The position numbers were made by a program, and so were the translations under genes. A stretch of DNA of 34,054 bases from NCBI GenBank assembly GCA_900316255.1, contig ONCI01000034.1, positions 1 through 34,054 on the forward strand, written 5' to 3'. Below, piece by piece: positions 24,452 through 31,809 of this stretch. Under the pieces are notes generated by a model that ran no database searches, was not told the DNA's origin, and saw only the letters and a list, made by a program, of their open reading frames with translations. Positions within the stretch are counted from its first letter, which is position 1, and the number at the start of each line of letters is the position of its first letter. The DNA comes from an uncultured Eubacteriales bacterium (GTDB taxonomy: Bacteria > Bacillota > Clostridia > Oscillospirales > Oscillospiraceae).

Positions 24452-24660
24452 ACATGCCTTGCCTCTCCCCGCGCCGGGGGAAACGCGCCATCGCACTGCC
24501 GGGGGCAGAAAAAGCGATGGTGCTTTTTCCGCAGCGGTCGGAAAACACGAGGACCAGCGTAAGCCCGATGTGTTTTCCGGGCATGGAGGAGGTGTCACAA
24601 AGTGACGGAGAGGGGCCGCCGAACCCGCGTAAGGCGTGGATTCCGGCAGGGTCCCTCTTT
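24452..24660. repeat. Palindrome-rich intergenic repeat
   Basis: No gene is seen. Inverted pairs include GCGCCATCGC/GCGATGGTGC (about 24485-24523) and GGAAAACAC/GTGTTTTCC (about 24540-24579), followed by GTCACAAAGTGAC (24594-24606). It looks like another member of the intergenic palindrome population. Confidence 0.45.
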
Positions 24661-24677
24661 CTCATTTTTCACGTTTA

Positions 24678-24686
24678 TGGTATACT
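24678..24686 (+). promoter_or_regulatory. Extended -10 promoter of the CDF gene
   Basis: TGG followed by TATACT (24681-24686), overlapping an alternative TATAAT at 24686-24691. No good -35 hexamer is seen. Confidence 0.5.
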
Positions 24687-24723
24687 ATAATCGTTGATAA
24701 CATGAACCAAGGAGTGTGTGTTT

Positions 24724-25860
24724 ATGAGCAGCAGCGCTTCCCCGGAGCTGAACCGGGAAAAAGTCATCGTCCGGACCAGCGTCATCGGCATCCTGACCAA
24801 CGTCTTTTTGGCGGCCTTCAAGGCCTTTGTGGGCATCGTGTCCCACTCCATCGCCGTGACTCTGGACGCGGTGAACAACCTCTCCGACGCCCTGTCCTCC
24901 ATCATCACCATCGTGGGCACCAAGCTTGCCGGCAAGCTCCCGGACAAGAAGCACCCCCTGGGCTACGGGCGCATCGAATATCTCAGCGCCATGATCGTCT
25001 CGGGCATCGTGCTCTACGCCGGCATCACCTCCCTGGTGGAGTCTGTGAAGAAGATCATCCGGCCCGAGACCCCGGATTACAGCACCGTCTCCCTCATTAT
25101 CATCGCCGTGGCCGTGGCGGTGAAGATCCTGCTGGGCCGCTATGTGAAGGCCCAGGGCCAGAAGGTGAACTCCGGCTCCCTGGTGGCCTCCGGGTCCGAC
25201 GCGCTGTTTGACGCCGTCCTCTCCTCCTCGGTGCTGCTCTGCGCCATTCTGTTTCTGGTGACGGGACTTTCGCTGGAGGCCTATGTGGGCGTGGTGATCT
25301 CCGGCTTTATCATCAAATCCGGCATCGAAATGATGATCGAGACCCTGAACGAGATCCTGGGCATGCGGGCGGACAAGGAGACCACGGACCGCATCAAGCA
25401 CCTGCTGGCGGAGGAACCGGAGGTCCGGGGCGCTTTCGACCTGATCCTTCACAACTATGGCCCCAACAAGGACCTGGCCTCCGTGCACCTGGAGCTGCCG
25501 GACACCATGACCGTCCGGGAGGTGGACCGGCTCACCCGCCGGGTGGAGTCCAAGATCTACCGGGAGACCGGCGTCATCCTCACCGGCGTGGGGGTCTACT
25601 CCTTCAACACCGAGGATGAGGAGACCTCCCGCATCCAGAACGAGGTGCGCAGGATCGTCCTGTCCCACGACTGGGCGGTGCAGTTCCACGGCTTCTATGT
25701 GGACACCGAGGAAAAGCACATGTCCTTCGACGCGGTGATGAGCTTTGAGATCCCCGCCCGGGAGGGCCTGCAGATCCTCCAGCAGGAGGTCTCCGCCGCG
25801 TTCCCCGACTATACCGTGGAGATCACCCCGGACGTGGACGTGTCCGTCACCGAGCTATGA
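24724..25860 (+). CDS. Cation diffusion facilitator, probable Mn2+ exporter
   Basis: A 378-residue CDF transporter: six membrane helices to about residue 210, then a cytoplasmic ZT-dimer domain with an extended C-terminus. HPLGYGRIEYLSAM is a family signature. The helix 2 site reads DAVNNLSD (N51 and D55) and the helix 5 site SDALFDAV (D159 and D163). An Asn-Asp/Asp-Asp set is associated with manganese-exporting CDFs, whereas zinc exporters use His/Asp, so manganese export is my inference. AAGGAG precedes the ATG at 24724. It is followed at once by a hairpin that occurs twice before the next gene. Confidence 0.85.
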   Translation: MSSSASPELNREKVIVRTSVIGILTNVFLAAFKAFVGIVSHSIAVTLDAVNNLSDALSSIITIVGTKLAGKLPDKKHPLGYGRIEYLSAMIVSGIVLYAGITSLVESVKKIIRPETPDYSTVSLIIIAVAVAVKILLGRYVKAQGQKVNSGSLVASGSDALFDAVLSSSVLLCAILFLVTGLSLEAYVGVVISGFIIKSGIEMMIETLNEILGMRADKETTDRIKHLLAEEPEVRGAFDLILHNYGPNKDLASVHLELPDTMTVREVDRLTRRVESKIYRETGVILTGVGVYSFNTEDEETSRIQNEVRRIVLSHDWAVQFHGFYVDTEEKHMSFDAVMSFEIPAREGLQILQQEVSAAFPDYTVEITPDVDVSVTEL

Positions 25861-25868
25861 GAAAAAGC

Positions 25869-26021
25869 AGCCCTGCGGCAAAACCGCAGGGCTCAGACTG
25901 TAGACAAACCTATGCGGCAGAGCTTGGACACGCATGGGGGGATTGTGAAGGGGGGAGGGTATGCCCCCCTTCACGTTCAATCTATGCCACAGCTTGAGCC
26001 CTGCGGCAAAACCGCAGGGCT
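25869..26021. repeat. Duplicated hairpin element between the CDF and ogt genes
   Basis: An identical 25-nt hairpin (AGCCCTGCGG, CAAAA loop, CCGCAGGGCT) occurs at 25869-25893 and 25997-26021. Between them are CTATGCGGCAGAGCTTG and the similar CTATGCCACAGCTTG, plus a GTGAAGGGGG/CCCCCTTCAC hairpin. The first hairpin is preceded by five A residues and so could terminate minus-strand transcription; it has no T run on the plus strand. Confidence 0.65.
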
Positions 26022-26044
26022 GTTCCCGTGAAAGGAGCACGCGC

Positions 26045-26545
26045 ATGGACTACCGTTTTCATCTGGATTCCCCCCTGGGCGGCATCACCCTGGCCTCAAG
26101 CGGGGAAGCCCTCACCGGCCTCTGGTTTGACGGACAGAAGTACTTTGCCGCGGGGCTTTCCCCTGTGGCCGAAGCGCGCCCCCTCCCCATCTTTGAAGAG
26201 ACCGCCCGCTGGCTGCAGATCTACTTCGCGGGGGCCGAGCCGGACTTCACCCCGCCCCTGCGCCCTGTCGGCACGCCATTTCAGCAGGAGGTCTGGGCGC
26301 TGCTGCGGCAGATCCCCTACGGCGGCACCGTGAGCTACGGCGCCCTGGCCGCCCGGATCGCGGAGGCCAGGGGTCTTGCCCGCTTCTCCGCCCAGGCGGT
26401 GGGCGGCGCGGTGGGCCGCAATCCCATCTCCCTGCTCATCCCCTGCCACCGGGTCCTGGGCGCCGACGGCAGCCTTACGGGCTACGCGGGCGGCCTCGAG
26501 CGCAAGGCTGCGCTCCTCAGGCTGGAGGGCGTCCCCCTGCCCTGA
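26045..26545 (+). CDS. ogt: Methylated-DNA-[protein]-cysteine S-methyltransferase
   Basis: A 166-residue O6-alkylguanine-DNA alkyltransferase, which repairs O6-alkylguanine by irreversible transfer of the alkyl group to its own cysteine. The active site is PCHRV (C134, H135). The DNA-binding helix-turn-helix region includes TPFQQEVWALLRQIPYGGTV and YGALAARI, and the N-terminal domain starts MDYRFHLDSPLGGITLA. Length is normal for Ogt-type proteins without an Ada domain. AAAGGAG precedes the ATG by about 9 nt. It has no clear promoter of its own and may be read from the CDF promoter if the twin hairpins allow it. Confidence 0.92.
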   Translation: MDYRFHLDSPLGGITLASSGEALTGLWFDGQKYFAAGLSPVAEARPLPIFEETARWLQIYFAGAEPDFTPPLRPVGTPFQQEVWALLRQIPYGGTVSYGALAARIAEARGLARFSAQAVGGAVGRNPISLLIPCHRVLGADGSLTGYAGGLERKAALLRLEGVPLP

Positions 26546-26585
26546 GTCCCGGGGCGCGCTTCTTTCCCGAACGCGCCGAAAAGAA

Positions 26586-26614
26586 TTGCCATCCCGGGAG
26601 AATGGGGATATAAT
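26586..26614 (+). promoter_or_regulatory. Sigma-A promoter of the GDPD gene
   Basis: TTGCCA (26586-26591), a 17-nt spacer and a perfect TATAAT (26609-26614). The leader is about 95 nt. Confidence 0.72.
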
Positions 26615-26713
26615 CGTATGGCGCAAAACACAAACGCACAGCGCAGGAACGGCAGGAGCAGGCAAGGCCCCCTGCCGGACTGCGTGAAAAGATCTTACCG
26701 AGGAGACGCACAC

Positions 26714-27469
26714 ATGGACAATAAAACGAGAAAGCCTCTGGTCCTGGGCCATCGGGGCTATTCCGGTCTCTACCCCGAGAACACCCCCCTTGCTTTCCGC
26801 AAGATGGCGGAGGTCCCCGGGGCCGACGGCATCGAGACGGACGTGCACATCTGCCGCAGCGGCGAGCTGGTGCTCTGCCATGACGAGGCGGTGGACCGGA
26901 CCTCCAACGGCCGCGGCCTGATCCGGGATCTGAGCTACGACGAGCTCATGGCGCTGGACTTCGGCTCCTGGAAATCCCCGGACTTTGCCGGGGAGCACAT
27001 CTGGACCCTGCCGGAGCTGCTGGACTTCTGCAAAGAGACCGGGCTCATCCTGAACCTGGAGCTCAAAAACGGCGTCGAGTTCTATCCGCAGCTGGAGGAG
27101 CGCTGCCTGCGGGAGATCACCGACCGGCACATGGAGGACCAGGTCTTTGTCTCCTCCTTCAACCATGTGTCTATGCAGCGCTTCAAGGAGCTCTGCGGGG
27201 ACAAGCTGGAGACCGGCCTTCTCTACGAGGCCCCGCTGCAGGATATGGCCCACTATCTGGAGCGCAGCAACGCGGACAACGTCCACCCCTGTTTCCACGT
27301 CTTCGACTATCAGCCGGAGCTGATGGAGCTCTTCCACAGCCGGGGCATGAAGGTGAACGTCTGGACCGTGAACACCGAGGAGGACGCCCGCAGGCTCATC
27401 AGCCTGGGGGTGGACTGCCTGATCGGCAACTACCCGGACCGCCTGGTCCGCGCCGTTGAGGGTCTCTGA
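26714..27469 (+). CDS. Glycerophosphodiester phosphodiesterase
   Basis: A 251-residue cytoplasmic GDPD (UgpQ/GlpQ-type TIM barrel) that hydrolyses glycerophosphodiesters to glycerol-3-phosphate and an alcohol. Catalytic and metal residues are visible: HRGYSGLYPENT (H13, R14, E22), IETDV (E41, D43), CHDEAVDRT (H56) and LELK (about residues 114-117). The C-terminus ends with VNTEEDARRLISLGVDCLIG, the usual last strand and helix. It has no signal peptide, so it acts inside the cell. AGGAG lies upstream of the ATG at 26714; an in-frame ATG at 26618 overlaps the likely transcription start and was rejected. Confidence 0.92.
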   Translation: MDNKTRKPLVLGHRGYSGLYPENTPLAFRKMAEVPGADGIETDVHICRSGELVLCHDEAVDRTSNGRGLIRDLSYDELMALDFGSWKSPDFAGEHIWTLPELLDFCKETGLILNLELKNGVEFYPQLEERCLREITDRHMEDQVFVSSFNHVSMQRFKELCGDKLETGLLYEAPLQDMAHYLERSNADNVHPCFHVFDYQPELMELFHSRGMKVNVWTVNTEEDARRLISLGVDCLIGNYPDRLVRAVEGL

Positions 27470-27479
27470 GCCGAAAGGA

Positions 27480-27520
27480 AAACCGCAGCCTTGCCGGAGA
27501 GTCCGGCAAGGCTGCGGTTT
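27480..27520. terminator. Terminator after the GDPD gene
   Basis: A perfect 18-bp stem (27480-27497 with 27503-27520) around a 5-nt loop. The stem ends in GGTTT followed by CGCGTGTTTT; the A run on the left could serve the minus strand. Confidence 0.75.
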
Positions 27521-27552
27521 CGCGTGTTTTCTGGCGCTTTCCAGATCCTTCC

Positions 27553-27580
27553 TTGCGTTTTGGCGCTCTCCGGATATAAT
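27553..27580 (+). promoter_or_regulatory. Sigma-A promoter of the HD gene
   Basis: TTGCGT (27553-27558), a 16-nt spacer and a perfect TATAAT (27575-27580). Confidence 0.65.
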
Positions 27581-27638
27581 GAGGGAGACAGCACCGCGGC
27601 CCGTCCCGGGCCGCTTTTGCGGAAAGGAGAGACATCCC

Positions 27639-28205
27639 ATGCTCACTTTGGAACAGGCCGCCGCCCTGAACCGCGGCATGATCACCCAGGAAAACCTGCA
27701 GCTGCACGTGAAAAACGTCTCTTACGCCATGGCCGCCCTGGCCCGTCATTTCGGCGGGGATCCGGAGCACTGGCAGGCCGTGGGTCTCCTGCATGACTAT
27801 GACTATGAAAAGTACCCGGAGGAACATCTGCGGCACACCAAAGAGCCGCTGCTGGCCGCCGGCGTGCCGGAGGAGGACGTGCGTGCCATCCTCAGCCACG
27901 GCTGGGGCCACTGCACGGACGTGAAGCCCGAGACCGATATGGAAAAGAGCCTCTACACCGTGGACGAGCTCACCGGCATCATCCAGGCCTGCGCCCGGAT
28001 GCGGCCCCAGGGCATCCGTGACCTGGAGGCCAAGAGCGTGATCAAGAAGTTCAAGGACAAGAAGTTTGCCGCCAAGTGCGACCGGGAGCTGATCCTCCGG
28101 GGCTGCGAACTGCTGGGGATGGAACTGAAAGAGGTCACGGAGCTCTGCCTGGAGGGCATGCGCCCCCACGCCGAGGAGCTGGGCCTCATGGGCACCGAGG
28201 CGTGA
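27639..28205 (+). CDS. HD-domain (HDIG-type) putative phosphohydrolase
   Basis: A 188-residue soluble protein of the small HD superfamily. H23, the doublet H52-D53 in GLLHDYDYEKYPEEH and the later HGWGH segment supply the usual metal-binding histidines and aspartates. Such proteins are phosphohydrolases of nucleotides or related phosphate compounds; the particular substrate is unknown. GGAAAGGAG lies upstream of the ATG at 27639. The gene has its own promoter and ends 9 nt before the heptamer-flanked element that holds the terminator. Confidence 0.82.
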   Translation: MLTLEQAAALNRGMITQENLQLHVKNVSYAMAALARHFGGDPEHWQAVGLLHDYDYEKYPEEHLRHTKEPLLAAGVPEEDVRAILSHGWGHCTDVKPETDMEKSLYTVDELTGIIQACARMRPQGIRDLEAKSVIKKFKDKKFAAKCDRELILRGCELLGMELKEVTELCLEGMRPHAEELGLMGTEA

Positions 28206-28213
28206 GTATTGAG

Positions 28214-28481
28214 TTTTTAGTTTTTAGTTTTTAGTTACTAGAAGTCAGAGCGAATCAACGTTGGCGCAAGTGAAACGCGCGACATTCCAAGTGCTGCCAA
28301 TGAGATCGAAGACGCCTGCAACACTCGACATTTTGCTGAACCGCAAGATTCTTTATCACTTAGTGCCTCAGAATGACAATGGTTTTTCCGCCAAGGGACT
28401 TTGTCACACATGAAAAAGGTCGGGAAAGCTTGCTTTCCCGACCTTTTTAAAACCAAAAAACTAAAAACTAGAAACTAAAAA
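28214..28481. repeat. Heptamer-flanked MITE-like element between convergent genes
   Basis: The left end is three tandem TTTTTAG heptamers (28214-28234); the right end is the inverted set CTAAAAA, CTAGAAA, CTAAAAA (28461-28481). Inside, on the minus strand, GTCATTCTGAGGCACTAAG (about 28355-28375) and AAGAATCTTGCGG form a common dispersed-repeat layout. A bidirectional terminator lies at the right. The element fills almost the whole space between the stop codons at 28205 and 28486. Confidence 0.65.
28413..28448. terminator. Bidirectional terminator
   Basis: A perfect 16-bp stem (28413-28428 with 28433-28448), CTTG loop, with five A and five T residues at the stem base. It serves both the HD gene and the convergent phosphate acyltransferase gene. 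Confidence 0.88.
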
Positions 28482-28485
28482 CTGA

Positions 28486-29421
28486 TTATCCGAAATACTT
28501 GCCGCTGGCCCACATGGCGGTGCAGGCGGCCAGGGACAGATAGGCCTGCTCGGGCTCGTCGGCCCGGGAGCAGATGGCGATGGGGATCTTGGCGCCCACC
28601 AGGATGCCGCAGCCGGTGGCTCCGGCGTTGCGCTGCAGCACCTTCACCAGAAGGTTTCCGGAGAACAGGTTCGGCACCACGATGCCGTCGAACTCACCGC
28701 AGAAGGGGCAGTCATAGCCCTTCAGCCGGGCGGCCTCCTTGCTCATGATCAGGTCATAGGCGATGGGACCCACCAGGTTGCAGTCGGCAATGGGGCGGGA
28801 GGCGTGCTGGCGCACCATGGTCTGGTCCTCCACGCTGTCCCGCATCTGAAAGCTGGGGCTCTCCACCAGGGACAGCAGGGCGATGTTGGGCTTCTCCACA
28901 CCGAAGACCTTCAGAGCCCGGACCATGTTGGCCACCACCTTCTTGCGCATCTCCAGCGGAGGATTGATGAGCAGGGTCACATCGGAGATGGCCAGCACCC
29001 GCTCATAGCCGGGGACCTTCAAAAACACCACATGGGTCACCAGGGCGTCCTCCCGGATCAGGTGGTTGGCCTTGTTCAGCACCGGCATCAGGAAATCCCG
29101 GGTCTGGGTGTTGCCGCGCATAAGGGCGTCGGCCTCCCCGGCGCGCACCATCTCGATGGCGTACTGCACCGCGTCTGTGGAATCGTCGATGGCCTGCAGC
29201 CGATGGGGTCGGTCCTCCAGGCCCAGCTTTTTGAGCAGCGCCGTGATCTTTTCTCCGTTTCCCACCAGGACGGGCTCCACGAAGCCGTCCGCCTGCGCGT
29301 CGAAGATGCCTTTCAGCATGTTCTCCGCGTCCGCGCCGGCCACGGCCACCCGCATGGGCTTTTTCGCCGCCCGGGCCTTTTCCACGACGCGGTCAAATTC
29401 TTTTGCAAAAGTCTCGCTCAT
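28486..29421 (-). CDS. Phosphate acyltransferase, phosphate butyryltransferase-like
   Basis: A 311-residue member of the PTA/PTB family, which exchanges CoA and phosphate on short acyl groups (butyryl-CoA or acetyl-CoA to acyl-phosphate). Family segments include GEADALMRGNTQTRDFLMPV, RVLAISDVTLLINPPLE and a C-terminal FDGIVVPNLFSGNLLVKVLQ. Length fits Ptb rather than the longer Pta. AAGGAGG lies 8 nt before the ATG. It is the last gene of a minus-strand unit, 16 nt after the M42 peptidase gene. No acyl kinase (buk/ack) is adjacent, which is unusual for Ptb, so the acyl group is uncertain. Confidence 0.82.
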   Translation of the reverse strand: MSETFAKEFDRVVEKARAAKKPMRVAVAGADAENMLKGIFDAQADGFVEPVLVGNGEKITALLKKLGLEDRPHRLQAIDDSTDAVQYAIEMVRAGEADALMRGNTQTRDFLMPVLNKANHLIREDALVTHVVFLKVPGYERVLAISDVTLLINPPLEMRKKVVANMVRALKVFGVEKPNIALLSLVESPSFQMRDSVEDQTMVRQHASRPIADCNLVGPIAYDLIMSKEAARLKGYDCPFCGEFDGIVVPNLFSGNLLVKVLQRNAGATGCGILVGAKIPIAICSRADEPEQAYLSLAACTAMWASGKYFG

Positions 29422-29437
29422 ATTCTTATCCTCCTTG

Positions 29438-30475
29438 TCAGGATTTACTCAGATAGGCCCAGAGCAGCTCGAAGCATGCCCGGAGGCCCTCAATATGGGT
29501 CCGTTCATAGCCGTGGGAGTTGGCGGTGCCGGGGCCGATGGCCGCGTGGCGGATGTCGTAGCCCGCGGCGAGGCTGGGGTCGCAGTCGGTGCCGTAGTGG
29601 GGGGTGAAGATGTCCATCACATAGTCCACGCCGGCGTCGATGGCGGTCTGCCGCAGCTCGCTGGTCAGGCCCCAGTGGTAAGGATAGCGGGAGTCCTTGG
29701 CAAAAATGGAGACCTTCCGCTCGTCGGAGTTCTGGTCCGGCCCGGTGGGGGCGATGTCCACGGCGATCATGTCCTCCACGTCCTCGGGCAGCACGGTGGT
29801 GCCGTGGCCGATCTCCTCATAATAGGCAAAGTAGACATAGACCTTCCGCTTCAGGGGCAGCTTTTCCTCCCTGACAGTCTTCATCAGGGTCAGCAGCACG
29901 GCGGCGCAGGCCTTGTCGTCCACATAATGGCTCTTGAGATAGCCGTTTGCATAGACGAAGCGGGGCTCCAGGGCGATGCTGTCTCCGGTCTCGATACCCA
30001 GGGCGCGGACATCCGCGGCGCTTTTCACGTTCTCGTCCAGCACCACGCACACATTGCTGCGGAAGTCCGGCGGCGTCTGGCGCAGCTCCTCCTCCGTCAC
30101 GTGGATGGAGTTGGGGGTGCGGCACACCGTGCCGGTGTAGACCTTCCCCTCCCGGGTGTGGACGCGGACGTTCTCCATGATGCAGTAAAAGGGGTAGAGT
30201 CCGCCCACGGGGCACACGTTCAGCGTGCCGTCGGCGTTCAGGTGCCGCACCATGAGGCCGATGTCGTCCAGATGGGCGGTGATGCAGAGGGGCCTGCCCT
30301 CGCCGCCCAGCTCCGCGATGACGCCGCCCTTGCGGATGCGGCGGAAGGGGATCTCCAGCTCCTCCAGCATGGCGCAGAGCTGGTTTTCGCTTTCCTCATA
30401 AAAGCCGGTGGTGCTGTCCACCGCCAGCAGCTTTTCAAAATAGTCCAGGCAGGTCTTCTCGTCAAACTTCACCAT
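29438..30475 (-). CDS. M42-family metallo-aminopeptidase
   Basis: A 345-residue protein of the M42 glutamyl-aminopeptidase/endoglucanase-named family, which forms large tetrahedral particles and trims peptides. The two-metal site is visible: AHLDD (H68, D70), VDDKAC (D187), the catalytic Glu pair YYEEIGHG (E220, E221), AVDIAP (D240) and a C-terminal His in NSHGYERTH. The apical PDZ-like insert lies between residues about 75 and 165. The ATG at 30475 starts MVKFDEKTCLDYFEKLL. It is the middle gene of the rsmE / M42 / phosphate acyltransferase unit, 51 nt after rsmE. Confidence 0.88.
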   Translation of the reverse strand: MVKFDEKTCLDYFEKLLAVDSTTGFYEESENQLCAMLEELEIPFRRIRKGGVIAELGGEGRPLCITAHLDDIGLMVRHLNADGTLNVCPVGGLYPFYCIMENVRVHTREGKVYTGTVCRTPNSIHVTEEELRQTPPDFRSNVCVVLDENVKSAADVRALGIETGDSIALEPRFVYANGYLKSHYVDDKACAAVLLTLMKTVREEKLPLKRKVYVYFAYYEEIGHGTTVLPEDVEDMIAVDIAPTGPDQNSDERKVSIFAKDSRYPYHWGLTSELRQTAIDAGVDYVMDIFTPHYGTDCDPSLAAGYDIRHAAIGPGTANSHGYERTHIEGLRACFELLWAYLSKS

Positions 30476-30526
30476 GATATCCCTCGCTCCCCAAAATACG
30501 ATTTGCGAAAAGAGTTTCGCAGGGAA

Positions 30527-31258
30527 TCATCCCAGATTACCCGTGGCGTACATCACCGCCGTCAGCGCCACCACCGGCGCCGTCTCGCAGCGGAGGATCC
30601 GCTCGCCCATGGAGCAGATCCGGAGACCCGTGATCCGGGCCAGGTCCGCCTCAAAGGAGGCAAAGCCGCCCTCGGGGCCGGTGATGAGGGCCAGGGTCTT
30701 CAGATCCCGGCTGCTGCCGAGCACCGCGTCCAGGCCCTCCCGCTCCCCGGTCTCGTAGAGGAACAGGCCCAGGTCCTTCTGCACAGCCTCGTTCAGGGCT
30801 CCGGCGAAGTCCCCCACCCAGCCCACCTTGGGGATGATGCCCCGGCCGGACTGCTTGGCGGCCTCCTCGCTGATGCGCTGCCAGCGCTCCAGCTTCTTTT
30901 CCGGCGCGTCGGGCCGGGCCACGCAGCGGTCTGACAGGAAGAAGAGGATCTCCTCCGCCCCGGCCTCCACGCATTTCTGGATGATGTACTCGGTCTTGTC
31001 CCCCTTGGGCAGGCCGCAGAGCACCGTGACCTTCACGCTGGGCTCCGCCGGGCAGCGGACCACCTCCAGCACCTCCATCTCGGCCTGTTCCCTGTCGGCC
31101 TGGACCAGGCGGCACTTGTAGTCGTTGCCTTCCCCGTCGCAGAGGGTCACGTCCTCGCCGGGGCGCAGGCGCAGCACCTTCACATGCTCCGCGTCCCGTC
31201 CCCGGATGATGGCTCTTCCCCCGGCAATATTGGTACCCGCAATGAAAAATCTGGCCAT
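30527..31258 (-). CDS. rsmE: 16S rRNA (uracil-1498-N3)-methyltransferase
   Basis: A 243-residue SPOUT methyltransferase that methylates U1498 of 16S rRNA in the 30S subunit. The N-terminal PUA-like domain starts MARFFIAGTNI. The trefoil-knot SAM site reads LITGPEGGFASFEADLA and RILRCETAPVVAL, closely matching RsmE (usual RILRTETA, with Cys here instead of Thr). The start at 31258 has GAGGTG just upstream; an ATG four codons earlier (31270) overlaps that site. It is the first gene of its operon, with a strong promoter about 70 nt upstream. Confidence 0.92.
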   Translation of the reverse strand: MARFFIAGTNIAGGRAIIRGRDAEHVKVLRLRPGEDVTLCDGEGNDYKCRLVQADREQAEMEVLEVVRCPAEPSVKVTVLCGLPKGDKTEYIIQKCVEAGAEEILFFLSDRCVARPDAPEKKLERWQRISEEAAKQSGRGIIPKVGWVGDFAGALNEAVQKDLGLFLYETGEREGLDAVLGSSRDLKTLALITGPEGGFASFEADLARITGLRICSMGERILRCETAPVVALTAVMYATGNLG

Positions 31259-31324
31259 AGCGCACCTCATCCTCTGTCAAAATCCGCTCCCGCATCCCCG
31301 GGAGCCCACATTTTCGTAATTTAT

Positions 31325-31353
31325 ATTATGGCACAACTTGCACCTGTTTTCAA
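31325..31353 (-). promoter_or_regulatory. Sigma-A promoter of the rsmE operon
   Basis: On the minus strand, TTGAAA (31348-31353), a 17-nt spacer and CATAAT (31325-31330). Confidence 0.68.
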
Positions 31354-31386
31354 GTGCGCGCATAGGCTGGAACGGGGGAAAGGAGT

Positions 31387-31551
31387 GTGAAAAACACGGA
31401 AAATCCAAGGGATCGGGAACTGCGGCAAAGGCTGCGAAGCTTCGAGGCCGTGTGGCGGCGGGTGAGCGCCTCCCGCGATCCGCGGAAGGCCGCGGAAGCC
31501 AAAGGCGTGAAGCTGATGCCCGGGAAATGCCGCCGCAGAGGCTGGCGGTAA
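31387..31551 (+). CDS. Possible small basic protein, 54 aa
   Basis: A GTG-started frame giving MKNTENPRDRELRQRLRSF and a basic tail ending CRRRGWR. AAAGGAG is present but only 1 nt from the GTG, so the ribosome site is poorly placed; GGGGGAAAGG a little further back might serve. Codon use is G/C-ended, as in real genes here. I do not recognise the protein. It lies divergent from rsmE and runs up to the edge of a repeat, so it may be spurious. Confidence 0.35.
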   Translation: MKNTENPRDRELRQRLRSFEAVWRRVSASRDPRKAAEAKGVKLMPGKCRRRGWR

Positions 31552-31558
31552 AAAAAAG

Positions 31559-31704
31559 AAGGAATGGAGGAACGGATGCTCCCATCGGCCTTCGGCCGCT
31601 TCCCCCGCAGGGGAAGCGAGGGTGCGCTTGCCTGCCTCCCCTCCGGGGGCGGTGACCGAGCCGCCCGCGGCGAGGTCGGAAGGGGCGGCGTTCCTTCATT
31701 CCTT
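31559..31704. repeat. MITE-like palindromic repeat before the AAA+ gene
   Basis: 16-bp inverted ends (31559-31574 with 31689-31704, one mismatch; right copy CGTTCCTTCATTCCTT) enclose hairpins CTTCCCCCGCAGGGGAAG and CTCCCCTCCGGGGGCGG, followed by GGCGAGGTCGGAAGGGG. The last motif recurs at 33575-33590. No supported gene inside. Confidence 0.65.
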
Positions 31705-31730
31705 CATTTTTCTTCCTTTCTTCATTTCTC

Positions 31731-31758
31731 TTGACCCGGGCGGGATTTGGATTATAAT
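31731..31758 (+). promoter_or_regulatory. Sigma-A promoter of the AAA+ gene
   Basis: TTGACC (31731-31736), a 16-nt spacer and a perfect TATAAT (31753-31758), 51 nt before the ATG. Confidence 0.72.
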
Positions 31759-31809
31759 AGAAAGGAACAGCAAGCGAACCCAAAGACATACAGACAGGAG
31801 AGACGCCCT

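Noticed and set aside
21076-24598. Two long minus-strand open frames opposite the MFS and VWA genes
   Set aside because: Antisense shadows of well-supported plus-strand genes. One runs through repeat DNA, and neither shows recognisable domains.
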